In this document: positions 1-12,200 of the stretch, in pieces
Position numbering within the stretch: the first letter of the stretch is position 1
Layout of the letters: each line of letters opens with the position of its first letter
Source of the DNA: Blastomussa wellsi
Lineage: Eukaryota > Cnidaria > Anthozoa > Scleractinia > Plerogyridae
Direction: 5' to 3'
Length of the DNA: 64,000 nt
Assembly (NCBI GenBank): GCA_947652115.1
Contig: OX393569.1
Location: 15,486,135 to 15,550,134, forward strand
Program-made: the position numbers and the translations under genes
The notes under the pieces: generated by a model
Database searches by the model: none
The model's input: only the letters and a program-made list of their open reading frames with translations
What the model was told of the DNA's origin: nothing

Positions 1-3000
1 CCGCTAATGAGCAAATTGGTCCACTTTGGAAAGGGCCAGTTTGAGCTGTTCTCGACAGATTAACAATTTCCTATTGTTTCAATATTCACGCGCAAATATT
101 TCCATAACTAAGAGGAATTCCGGGAAAGTTTTGTGCCCGTTGAAAAGGGCGTGACTCCATGTCTATTTTGTGCAAGTGTCAAAATCACAAGTCTTTTGCA
201 CGAAGAGCAAATCCCCTTTGAATATTCAAACAATAGAAAACCGCTAATGAGCAAATTGGTCCACTTTCGAAAGGGCCAGTTTGAGCTGTTCTCGACTCAT
301 TAACAAATTCCCATTGTTTCAATATTCATGCGCAAATATTTCCATAACTAAGAGGAATTCCGGGAACGTATTGTCCCCGTTGAAAAAAGCGTGACTCCAT
401 GTCTATTTTGTGCAAGTGTCAAAGTCACAAGTCTTTCGCACGAAGAGCAAATCCTCTCTGAATATTCAAACAATAGAAAACCGTTAATGAGCAAATTGGT
501 CCACTTTCGAAAAGGACCAGTTTGAGCTGTTCTCGACTCATTAACAATTTCCTATTGTTTCAATATTCACGCGCAAATATTTCTATAACTAAGAGGAATT
601 CCGGGAAAGTTTTGTGCCCGTTAAAAAGGGCGTGACTCCATGTCTATTTTGTGCAAGTTTAAAAATCACAAGTCTTTCGCTCGAAGAGGAAATCCCCTCT
701 GAATATTCAAACAATAGAAAACCGCTAATGAGCAAATTGGTCCACTTTGGAAAGGGCCAGTTTGAGCTGTTCTCGACTCATTAACAAATTCCTATTGTTT
801 CAATATTCATGCGCAAATATTTCCTTAACTACGAGGAATTCCGGGAAAGTTTTGTGTCCGTTAAAAAGGGCGTGACTCCATGTCTATTTTGTGCAAGTGT
901 CAAAATCACAAGTCTTTTCGACGAAGAGCAAATCCCCTCTGAATATTCAAACAATAGAAATCCGCTAATGAGCAAACTGGTCAACTTTGGAAAGGGCCAG
1001 TTTGAGCTGTTCTCGACTCATTAACAAATTCCTATTGTTTCAATATTCATGCGCAAATATTTCCTTAACGAAGGGGATTTCCGGGAACCTTTTCTGCGCG
1101 TTGAGAAGGGCGTGACTCCATGTCTATTTTGCGCAGCTATCAAAGTCACAAGTCTTTCGCACGAAGAGCAAATCCCCTTTGAATATTCAAACAATTGAAA
1201 ACCGCTAATGAGCAAATTGGTCCACTTTGGAAAGGGCCAGTTTCAACTGTTCTCGACTCATTAACAAATTCCTATTGTTTCAATATTCACGTGCAAATAT
1301 TTCCATAACTAAGAGGAATTCCGGGAAAGTTTTGTGCCCGTTGAAAAGGGCGTGACTCCATGTCTATTTTGTGCAAGTGTCAAAGTCACAAGTCTTTTGC
1401 ACGAAGAGCAAATCCCCTTTGAATATTCAAACAATAGAAAACCGCTAATGAGCAAATTGGTCCACTTTGGAAAGGGCCAGTTTGAGCTGTTCTCGACTCA
1501 TTAACAAATTCCTATTGTTTCAATATTCACGCGCAAATATTTCCATAACTAAGAGGAATTCCGGGAAAGTTTTGTGCCCGTTGAAAAGGGCGTGACTCCA
1601 TGTCTATTTTGTGCAAGTGTCAAAATCACAAGTCTTTCGCTCGAAGAGGAAATCCCCTCTGAATATTCAAACAATAGAAAACCGCTAATGAGCAAATTGG
1701 TCCACTTTGGAAAGGGCCAGTTGAGCTGTTCTCGACTCATTAACAAATTCCTATTGTTTCAATATTCATGCGCAAATATTTCCTTAACGAAGGGGATTTC
1801 CGGGAACCTTTTCTGCGCGTGGAGAAGGGCGTGACTCCATGTCTATTTTGCGCAACTATCAAAGTCACAAGTCTTTTTCACGAAGAGCAAATCCTCTCTG
1901 AATATTCAAACAATAGAAAACCGCTAATGAGCAAATTGGTCCACTTTGGAAAGGGCCAGTTTGAGCTGTTCTCGACTCATTAACAAATTCCTATTGTTTC
2001 AATATTCATGCGCAAATATTTCCTTAACGAAGGGGATTTCCGGGAATTTTTTCTGCACGTTGAGAAGGGCGTGACTCCATGTCTATTTTGCGCAACTATC
2101 AAAGTCACAAGTCTTTCGCACGAAGAGCAAATCCCCTTTGAATATTCAAACAATAGAAAACCGCTAATGAGCAAATTAGTCCACTTTGGAAAGGGCCAGT
2201 TTGAGCTGTTCTCGACTCATTAACAAATTCCTATTGTTTCAATATTCATGCGCAAATATTTCCTTAACTACGAGGAATTCCGGGAAAGTTTTGTGTCCGT
2301 TAAAAAGGGCGTGACTCCATGTCTATTTTGTGCAAGTGTCAAAATCACAAGTCTTTTCGACGAAGAGCAAATCCCCTCTGAATATTCAAACAATAGAAAT
2401 CCGCTAATGAGCAAACTGGTCCACTTTGGAAAGGGCCAGTTTGAGCTGTTCTCGACTCATTAACAAATTCCTATTGTTTCAATATTCATGCGCAAATATT
2501 TCCTTAACGAAGGGGATTTCCGGGAACCTTTTCTGCGCGTTGAGAAGGGCGTGACTCCATGTCTATTTTGCGCAGCTATCAAAGTCACAAGTCTTTCGCA
2601 CGAAGAGCAAATCCCCTTTGAATATTCAAACAATAGAAAACCGCTAATGAGCAAATTGGTCCACTTTGGAAAGGGCCAGTTTGAGCTGTTCTCGACTCAT
2701 TAACAAATTCCTATTGTTTCAATATTCACGCGCAAATATTTCCATAACTAAGAGGAATTCCGGGAAAGTTTTGTGCCCGTTGAAAAGGGCGTGACTCCAT
2801 GTCTATTTTGTGCAAGTGTCAAAATCACAAGTCTTTTGGACGAAGAGCAAATCCTCTCTGAATATTCAAACAATAGAAAACCGCTAATGAGCAAATTGGT
2901 CCACTTTGGAAAGGGCCAGTTTGAGCTGTTCTCGACTCATTAACAAATTCCTATTGTTTCAATATTCACGCGCAAATATTTCCATAACTAAGAGGAATTC

Positions 3001-6000
3001 CGGGAAAGTTTTGTGCCCGTTGAAAAGGGCGTGACTCCATGTCTATTTTGTGCAAGTGTCAAAATCACAAGTCTTTTGCACGAAGAGCAAATCCCCTTTG
3101 AATATTCAAACAATAGAAAACCGCTAATGAGCAAATTGGTCCACTTTCGAAAGGGCCAGTTTGAGCTGTTCTCGACTCATTAACAATTTCCTATTGTTTC
3201 AATATTCACGCGCAAATATTTCTATAACTAAGAGGAATTCCGGGAAAGTTTTGTGCCCGTTGAAAAGGGCGTGACTCCATGTCTATTTTGCTCAAGTATC
3301 AAAGTCACAAGTCTTTTTCACGAAGAGCAAATCCTCTCTGAATATTCAAACAATAGAAAACCGCTAATGAGCAAATTGGTCCACTTTGGAAAGGGCCAGT
3401 TTGAGCTGTTCTCGACTCATTAACAAATTCCTATTGTTTCAATATTCATGCGCAAATATTTCCTTAACGAAGGGGATTTCCGGGAACCTTTTCTGCACGT
3501 TGAGAAGGGCGTGACTCCATGTCTATTTTGCGCAACTATCAAAGTCACAAGTCTTTCGCACGAAGAGCAAATCCCCTTTGAATATTCAAACAATAGAAAA
3601 CCGCTAATGAGCAAATTAGTCCACTTTGGAAAGGGCCAGTTTGAGCTGTTCTCGACTCATTAACAAATTCCTATTGTTTCAATATTCATGCGCAAATATT
3701 TCCTTAACTACGAGGAATTCCGGGAAAGTTTTGTGTCCGTTAAAAAGGGCGTGACTCCATGTCTATTTTGTGCAAGTGTCAAAATCACAAGTCTTTTCGA
3801 CGAAGAGCAAATCCCCTCTGAATATTCAAACAATAGAAATCCGCTAATGAGCAAACTGGTCCACTTTGGAAAGGGCCAGTTTGAGCTGTTCTCGACTCAT
3901 TAACAAATTCCTATTGTTTCAATATTCATGCGCAAATATTTCCTTAACGAAGGGGATTTCCGGGAACCTTTTCTGCGCGTTGAGAAGGGCGTGACTCCAT
4001 GTCTATTTTGCGCAGCTATCAAAGTCACAAGTCTTTCGCACGAAGAGCAAATCCCCTTTGAATATTCAAACAATAGAAAACCGCTAATGAGCAAATTGGT
4101 CCACTTTGGAAAGGGCCAGTTTGAGCTGTTCTCGACTCATTAACAAATTCCTATTGTTTCAATATTCACGCGCAAATATTTCCATAACTAAGAGGAATTC
4201 CGGGAAAGTTTTGTGCCCGTTGAAAAGGGCGTGACTCCATGTCTATTTTGTGCAAGTGTCAAAATCACAAGTCTTTTGGACGAAGAGCAAATCCTCTCTG
4301 AATATTCAAACAATAGAAAACCGCTAATGAGCAAATTGGTCCACTTTGGAAAGGGCCAGTTTGAGCTGTTCTCGACTCATTAACAAATTCCTATTGTTTC
4401 AATATTCACGCGCAAATATTTCCATAACTAAGAGGAATTCCGGGAAAGTTTTGTGCCCGTTGAAAAGGGCGTGACTCCATGTCTATTTTGTGCAAGTGTC
4501 AAAATCACAAGTCTTTTCGACGAAGAGCAAATCCCCTCTGAATATTCAAACAATAGAAATCCGCTAATGAGCAAACTGGTCCACTTTGGAAAGGGCCAGT
4601 TTGAGCTGTTCTCGACTCATTAACAAATTCCTATTGTTTCAATATTCATGCGCAAATATTTCCATAACTAAGAGGAATTCCGGGAAAGTTTTGTGCCCGT
4701 TGAAAAGGGCGTGACTCCATGTCTATTTTGTGCAGCTATCAAAGTCACAAGTCTTTCGCACGAAGAGCAAATCCCCTTTGAATATTCAAACAATAGAAAA
4801 CCGCTAATGAGCAAATTGGTCCACTTTGGAAAGGGCCAGTTTGAGCTGTTCTCGACTCATTAACAAATTCCTATTGTTTCAATATTCACGCGCAAATATT
4901 TCCATAACTAAGAGGAATTCCGGGAAAGTTTTGTGCCCGTTGAAAAGGGCGTGACTCCATGTCTATTTTGTGCAAGTGTCAAAATCACAAGTCTTTTGGA
5001 CGAAGAGCAAATCCTCTCTGAATATTCAAACAATAGAAAACCGCTAATGAGCAAATTGGTCCACTTTGGAAAGGGCCAGTTTGAGCTGTTCTCGACTCAT
5101 TAACAAATTCCTATTGTTTCAATATTCACGCGCAAATATTTCCATAACTAAGAGGAATTCCGGGAAAGTTTTGTGCCCGTTGAAAAGGGCGTGACTCCAT
5201 GTCTATTTTGTGCAAGTGTCAAAATCACAAGTCTTTTGCACGAAGAGCAAATCCCCTTTGAATATTCAAACAATAGAAAACCGCTAATGAGCAAATTGGT
5301 CCACTTTCGAAAGGGCCAGTTTGAGCTGTTCTCGACTCATTAACAATTTCCTATTGTTTCAATATTCACGCGCAAATATTTCTATAACTAAGAGGAATTC
5401 CGGGAAAGTTTTGTGCCCGTTGAAAAGGGCGTGACTCCATGTCTATTTTGCTCAAGTATCAAAGTCACAAGTCTTTTTCACGAAGAGCAAATCCTCTCTG
5501 AATATTCAAACAATAGAAAACCGCTAATGAGCAAATTGGTCCACTTTGGAAAGGGCCAGTTTGAGCTGTTCTCGACTCATTAACAAATTCCTATTGTTTC
5601 AATATTCATGCGCAAATATTTCCTTAACGAAGGGGATTTCCGGGAACCTTTTCTGCACGTTGAGAAGGGCGTGACTCCATGTCTATTTTGCGCAACTATC
5701 AAAGTCACAAGTCTTTCGCACGAAGAGCAAATCCCCTTTGAATATTCAAACAATAGAAAACCGCTAATGAGCAAATTAGTCCACTTTGGAAAGGGCCAGT
5801 TTGAGCTGTTCTCGACTCATTAACAAATTCCTATTGTTTCAATATTCATGCGCAAATATTTCCTTAACTACGAGGAATTCCGGGAAAGTTTTGTGTCCGT
5901 TAAAAAGGGCGTGACTCCATGTCTATTTTGTGCAAGTGTCAAAATCACAAGTCTTTTCGACGAAGAGCAAATCCCCTCTGAATATTCAAACAATAGAAAT

Positions 6001-7316
6001 CCGCTAATGAGCAAACTGGTCCACTTTGGAAAGGGCCAGTTTGAGCTGTTCTCGACTCATTAACAAATTCCTATTGTTTCAATATTCATGCGCAAATATT
6101 TCCTTAACGAAGGGGATTTCCGGGAACCTTTTCTGCGCGTTGAGAAGGGCGTGACTCCATGTCTATTTTGCGCAGCTATCAAAGTCACAAGTCTTTCGCA
6201 CGAAGAGCAAATCCCCTTTGAATATTCAAACAATAGAAAACCGCTAATGAGCAAATTGGTCCACTTTGGAAAGGGCCAGTTTGAGCTGTTCTCGACTCAT
6301 TAACAAATTCCTATTGTTTCAATATTCACGCGCAAATATTTCCATAACTAAGAGGAATTCCGGGAAAGTTTTGTGCCCGTTGAAAAGGGCGTGACTCCAT
6401 GTCTATTTTGTGCAAGTGTCAAAATCACAAGTCTTTTGGACGAAGAGCAAATCCTCTCTGAATATTCAAACAATAGAAAACCGCTAATGAGCAAATTGGT
6501 CCACTTTGGAAAGGGCCAGTTTGAGCTGTTCTCGACTCATTAACAAATTCCTATTGTTTCAATATTCACGCGCAAATATTTCCATAACTAAGAGGAATCC
6601 CGGGAAAGTTTTGTGCCCGTTGAAAAGGGCGTGACTCCATGTCTATTTTGTGCAAGTGTCAAAATCACAAGTCTTTCGCTCGAAGAGGAAATCCCCTCTG
6701 AATATTCAAACAATAGAAAACCGCTAATGAGCAAATTGGTCCACTTTGGAAAGGGCCAGTTTGAGCTGTTCTCGACTCATTAACAAATTCCTATTGTTTC
6801 AATATTCACGCGCAAATATTTCCATAACTAAGAGGAATTCCGGGAAAGTTTTGTGCCCGTTGAAAAGGGTGTGACTCCATGTCTATTTTGTGCAAGTGTC
6901 AAAATCACAAGTCTTTTGGACGAAGAGCAAATCCTCTCTGAATATTCAAACAATAGAAAACCGCTAATGAGCAAATTAGTCCACTTTGGAAAGGGCCAGT
7001 TTGAGCTGTTCTCGACTCATTAAGAAATTCCTATTGTTTCAATATTCATGCGCAAATATTTCCTTAACGAAGGGGATTTCCGGGAACCTTTTCTGCGCGT
7101 GGAGAAGGGCGTGACTCCATGTCTATTTTGTGCAAGTGTCAAAATCACAAGTTTTTTGCACGAAGAGCAAATCCCCTTTGAATATTCAAACAATAGAAAA
7201 CCGCTAATGAGCATATTGGTCCACTTTGGAAAGGGCCAGTTTGAGCTGTTCTCTACTCATTAAAAAATTCCTATTGTTTCAATATTCACGCGCAAGTATT
7301 TCCATAACTAAGAGTT
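1..7316. repeat. 240-bp satellite array, about 30 tandem copies
   Basis: A 240-bp unit repeats head to tail from the first base to about 7316, where similarity stops at 'aagagtttatt'. Unit starts ('ccgctaatgagc') fall at 1, 241, 481, 722, 962 and so on to 7201. One unit has a 1-bp insertion (481) and one a 1-bp deletion (1682). At least three unit types alternate. Type A has 'ttcacgcgc' and an EcoRI site in 'agaggaattc'; type B has 'ttcatgcgc' and 'aaggggatttc'; type C has 'ttcatgcgc', 'ctacgaggaattc' and 'gcaaactggtc'. Because 240 is a multiple of 3, types B and C show recurrent open frames of 71 codons (plus) and 64 codons (minus). These are by-products of the period, not genes. The array runs off the left edge of the window. 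Confidence 0.97.
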
Positions 7317-8774
7317 TATTCCCCAGACCCTCGTATCAACGTATATTGTTTTCGGCTGACTTTTAAAATATCAAAATTGGGCTATTGTTACGGATTTACA
7401 TCGGTTTAAACCATCGCACAAGTTTCCAGCCAAATCTCCTTTATCTCAAGGGATGATGAAAACTTTGTTAAACGAATTACTTTCAATTACTTACTAATTA
7501 CTTTTACTCACCACTTTAATATGTCTGCCAAATGTTTACAAAACAAAAAGAAACTGTGGTGCTCTGCCGGTGGAAAGTATAACAAGATCATTTGGTTTTA
7601 TCAACTGGGTTGATAATGTGAATTGGCCACTGTAAAGAGATTTACATTATCAATCCAGTTGATAAAACCAAGTTATCTTGTTTACGAAATAGAGCTTGCC
7701 ATTCTAGCAACTAAACTGCTATATGCAAGGGAGAGCAATCGCTCAAAACGAACATCACCATCTACAGGGGAAGTTGTTTTATTTTAGTCATTTATTTGTT
7801 AAAGAATTTGCCAATGGCAAGTGTACATATATGTAAAAGAACTTTTCGACCCTCACCGTGACCCGACCCACATATTCATTGTGTAAATATATTATTACAG
7901 CATTAATTCTTTGCGATTTTAAGATTTTTACTTAAATACGATCGAAAAGCAAAAAATATATTGATCTGATTCTTTCAATAGTCAAATTAAATTATGTCAT
8001 TACACCAATAGCTCTGTGATCAGGACTTGATTGTCTGTATACACCCCTAGGAATTCTGAATGTTTGCACTGAACACGAGGAGATAATTTGCAGCGATTTC
8101 TTTCTAGATGACATGTAACTGCAAATAGCAAGAAAATGATTTACCAGGTTAAGTTTCACGTGTTTCTCACCTGACAAAGAGGGAATAAATACCCAGGGGT
8201 TTAAAATAAAAGCCAGCTACCCTGCGGTCTACTGCCACTTATAAGGCCTGTTACTGCCGTTCTTGTGATGTCCAGAGTGCTGAAAATTGTATTTCCAAAC
8301 TTTTAGATTCCAACATTTTCTGGGGGCATGCCCCAAACCCCCTAGGGAGAAGGGGGCTTTTGCCCCCTTTTATTGTCACAACTGCCTACTGTACTATCAG
8401 TAGCCACATCTAACACGTCATGACAACTAGGAAGTAGCCTGGAAAAACCAAAACTTGGTTTTCACCTCATCGATTGGTTTCTTATGGAGTACCTCCTGTG
8501 ACTTGACACAGAAACTGGTCAGGCCAGTCAAATATCATTGTGTGGTCACTAATTAGATTAGTTTTTATCTCAAAGACCTGCCAATATGAATGCACTATAA
8601 CAGTTGCTTTAGTCTTCAAGTGTCAGCCATTTCCTCGGCCTAGCCCCTGGAGGTAGGGCTGGTGAGAAGGGGTAAGAGTGAGAAGTGAGCTGACTTCAGA
8701 CTACTGATGTCATTATCCAGTACAAAGGGGCTTCTGCTGCTTGTCCATAGTTCAGAGACTGCATTCAGATATAA
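7317..8774. other. Spacer between satellite and transporter gene 3' end
   Basis: No coding region is visible. The part next to 8775 should include the 3' UTR of the minus-strand transporter gene. An AATAAA on the minus strand at 8368-8373, about 400 nt past the stop codon, is a possible polyadenylation signal. A hairpin element at 7581-7686 is listed separately. Confidence 0.5.
7581..7686. mobile_element. Short palindromic element (MITE-like)
   Basis: Arms of about 38 bp are inverted around a short centre: 'caagatcatttggttttatc' on the left matches the reverse complement of 'gataaaaccaagttatcttg' on the right, with few mismatches. No target-site duplication was identified. Confidence 0.7.
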
Positions 8775-9234
8775 TCATACCCTTACTGGTGCAGATGTTC
8801 TTCTGTTTAATCCCTTAGGGAGCATACAGCTCACGAGAACAGACAGCAAGCACACAACAGAAAACAAGAGGAAAACAAAGTGTTCATCCAGAGGGAATCC
8901 ATGTTTGAAGCCCTTGCTTATTGACCAGGCAAACACGCTTCCAGCAAAAACTGGTCCTAAAGCCCTTGAAAAGAAAGTACAATAAGAGAATGCTTGTTAC
9001 TAAAAAATCTGACAACAAGTACCCCCTGCCCTCCTCCCAATATAATGATAATAATAATAATAATAATAATTATATATATAAACCTTTATTAACAATTCAA
9101 AGAAACTATTTAGTAACAATCAATTAAAAATTTAAAAAGCCTACAGTACTAAAAGCGAGATGACGAGAAAATTCTTGTTATAATAATTTACAAGGCTAAA
9201 GAATTTTACTAATTATTATATTTACTAATGATTA

Positions 9235-9265
<31 letters not shown>

Positions 9266-12200
9266 GTGATAATAATAATAATAATTATGTAAAAGACTTC
9301 ACTCCCATCTGCTGAAGTCGGACGATGTATAACGAAAGGCAAACAATTTAAATCTTTACAATTTTTTAATAATAATAATAATTATAATAATAACAATAAT
9401 AACAACAAAAACAATAACAATAATAATAATAATGATAATAACTTTGTTAAATGAGGGTAACACATTCCAGTTTCAACTAAGAAACCTATGGCCCTCCTAA
9501 ATTAAATATTGCAACTAATATTACAAAAGAAAATTGACATGAAATAGAAAAAAAAACCAGACAGGGGAAATGCAATAATATTATAGGCACGACAATGTAA
9601 AGTGTTATGAAATAGGGAAACTATATAAGCTGACATAACATTCCTTCATTAAAATTAAATGAATCAATAAAGGAGGCCATGAACGGTTCATTGAAATTTT
9701 GCAGCACTTGCAAAAATTCTGTGTTTTGAAATGCTCATTTCCTTGTGCTCACACATTTTTAGAATGTGCTTATATGTTTGGTTTTAGTGGAGGTAGTTTT
9801 AACTTTTGTCAGTGATTGTGTCTACTAAAGAAAATGTCAAAGAACATTCAATACCCCCATGAACAAAAATATAAAACTCTCTAAAGTTTGTTCACATTAT
9901 GATTAACCTGACTTTTTTCAGACCCAAAATCTTTTCCAAACTTAATTAGAAATAACCAAGAAAGACATTTACTTGCAGAGTGCAGGTCAAACATTTAAAT
10001 TAATCAATCATTCAAGTGGTTGTTTCTGTTCATCTGGCATTTACAAGACCACTCAAAGCCCCTTATAAAGCTGTACGATCCCAGCTCAGGGCTTATAACT
10101 ACAATTTTATGGTAGTTAAAGTGAATTAAGATTATCATAATAAGTTCCCATTTACCTGGCTATTGAAGATGCTGTCATTGCAAGTCCATTAACAGTGCCC
10201 AGGAGATCACTCGGCACTGAATTGTTAACAAGGAGTGATGTTGAGCTAAAACCACACCCAACACCCAACTTCAAGGGCAGAAGAATGACAATCAGTAATG
10301 GCCATAGAACTGTATATCTACAAAACACCATAAAGGAAATCAATGATGCCCTGACATACATATTGAGGAGAAGGGATCACTGTGCAACATGAGGCAAAAC
10401 AAAGTTGGTAACCAGCCATTTTCTATATGAGCAGGGGACTGGGAACAAATATTTAAAACTAATTGAATTAAGCCTGTCACTGGAAAGAGCATTCAAATGT
10501 TGCTAATGAAAACAAAAGATAACACTTTAAGTGGTTAGTTTTGTATTTTACGCAATTTCTTGGCAATCTTTGTATTCCTAAATTTGGCACAGGGCTTGAA
10601 ATTAAAAAAAATATTCAGGTCGACATTTTGCCACCAGATGAGAAAATTTAGTCGCAAGTTCGAAAATTTTGGTCGCAAAATGCACATAAGTTATGATTTT
10701 GCTACTGCAACAATTTTATTTCTGTTAATTAAATGATGGAAAAAATGATACATGATCAAATGAAACGATCGTCAATAGCGAAGCGCACGAGTGACGTCAT
10801 AAGAATTTAGACCCCCCGCGAGACTCAGACAAACAAACCCGGGAATGGCGGAAAATTTGAAGGTTTCTTCAAGGACTTCAAGCGCGCAAGCCACAATTCT
10901 GACAGAAAATGACGGTGTTCCGGGCTGTACTTTTGAGAGTGAACCTGAAAACTATACTGTAGAGCAATTAAGGCGTTGGTTAAAGTGTAGGGGCCTTAAA
11001 CAGGCAGGGAAAAGGGAAGAATTGCTTACACGTGTGAAGGACTGTGTAAATGGCAGGAACCATTACATCCTCGATTCAAGTATAGACAATGGGAAATGGC
11101 TTGAAGCTAAAATTTTGCGAGAAAGGAGTGCTGAAAGTCTTACATCTAGTACAAAGACTGCGACTGATGTTCCACTAATTCCGATGTCTGGTTGGAAGGC
11201 ATTCCCATCGCAGGATTTACCATCGTTATTCAACTATGGCCATGTTTACCATTATGCTCTTGAATCTTTGCCGACTTTGCCAGGGGAGCAAAATTATCAT
11301 GGGGAGGACACAGACGAACAAATTACTAGCGGTATTGGACACATGACAGACAAACCATTTTCTAATGGACGTAAATACGTAGACTCTGGATTCGCCCATG
11401 ATTTGACAGATACTAAGACGGACGATTATTACTTCGTTAAAGCACATGTGTGGCCCTCTATGAGTACTGATTTTCCTCACAATGTTTTGGTTGTCCTATC
11501 AGTAAAAAGCGGAGCAGTAATACATGCTTCATGCGATCCCTGCAAAGCCTCAGAACTTGGACGCTGCAGCCACGTTGTAGCAGTTTTACTTTCACTAGTC
11601 GATCATGTCAATAAGAATGGAACAGTAACAACAACACCTTGTACTAGCCAGGAATGCACGTGGAATAAAGGTAAAAAAAGAAAGAAAACCCCACAAAGGC
11701 TGTCAGCGGCGAAGTATCCATCAAAGTTAAAAAAAAGAAAGACTGAAGTGATCGATTTCGATCCAAGGCCTACCAAATATCGAAAAGTCTCGATTAGCCA
11801 TATCAACAACTTTGTTCGTAACCTGCAGGCAGTTTCTGCAGACCAGAAGAAAACTTCAATGTGGGAGACACAATTAACTATTACTTATAACGATTTCAAT
11901 CTTGAAGACACATCTGTGTTAGAACAACAAGTTTCCAATTTGATGGCTAATCTTACTCCAGATTGTTTAAGCCAAATGGAAGGTACCACGCCCCAAAATA
12001 AAAGTGAACAGTGGTATTCTGAACGATGGCCTAGAATCACAGCATCTACTTGCTTTGATGCATATAAAGCTGGAAAGAAAGTCTAGGAAGGATCAAACGA
12101 TGCATCAGCTTCATCAAAGAAATACATTTCATCCAATATTTGGAACACTAACGGTGACAAACCGCAAAGTTATTGGATGAAATATGGTTTAGAGAGTGAG

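Noticed and set aside
809..7263. Recurrent 71- and 64-codon open frames in the satellite
   Set aside because: They exist because the period is a multiple of 3, occur on both strands, and are broken in type A units. No domain or start context supports them.
1..7316. CRISPR array
   Set aside because: The whole 240-bp unit is repeated with no unique spacers, and the genome is eukaryotic.
10195..10392. 65-codon plus-strand frame
   Set aside because: Antisense to transporter exon 14, whose splice sites and protein similarity are clear.
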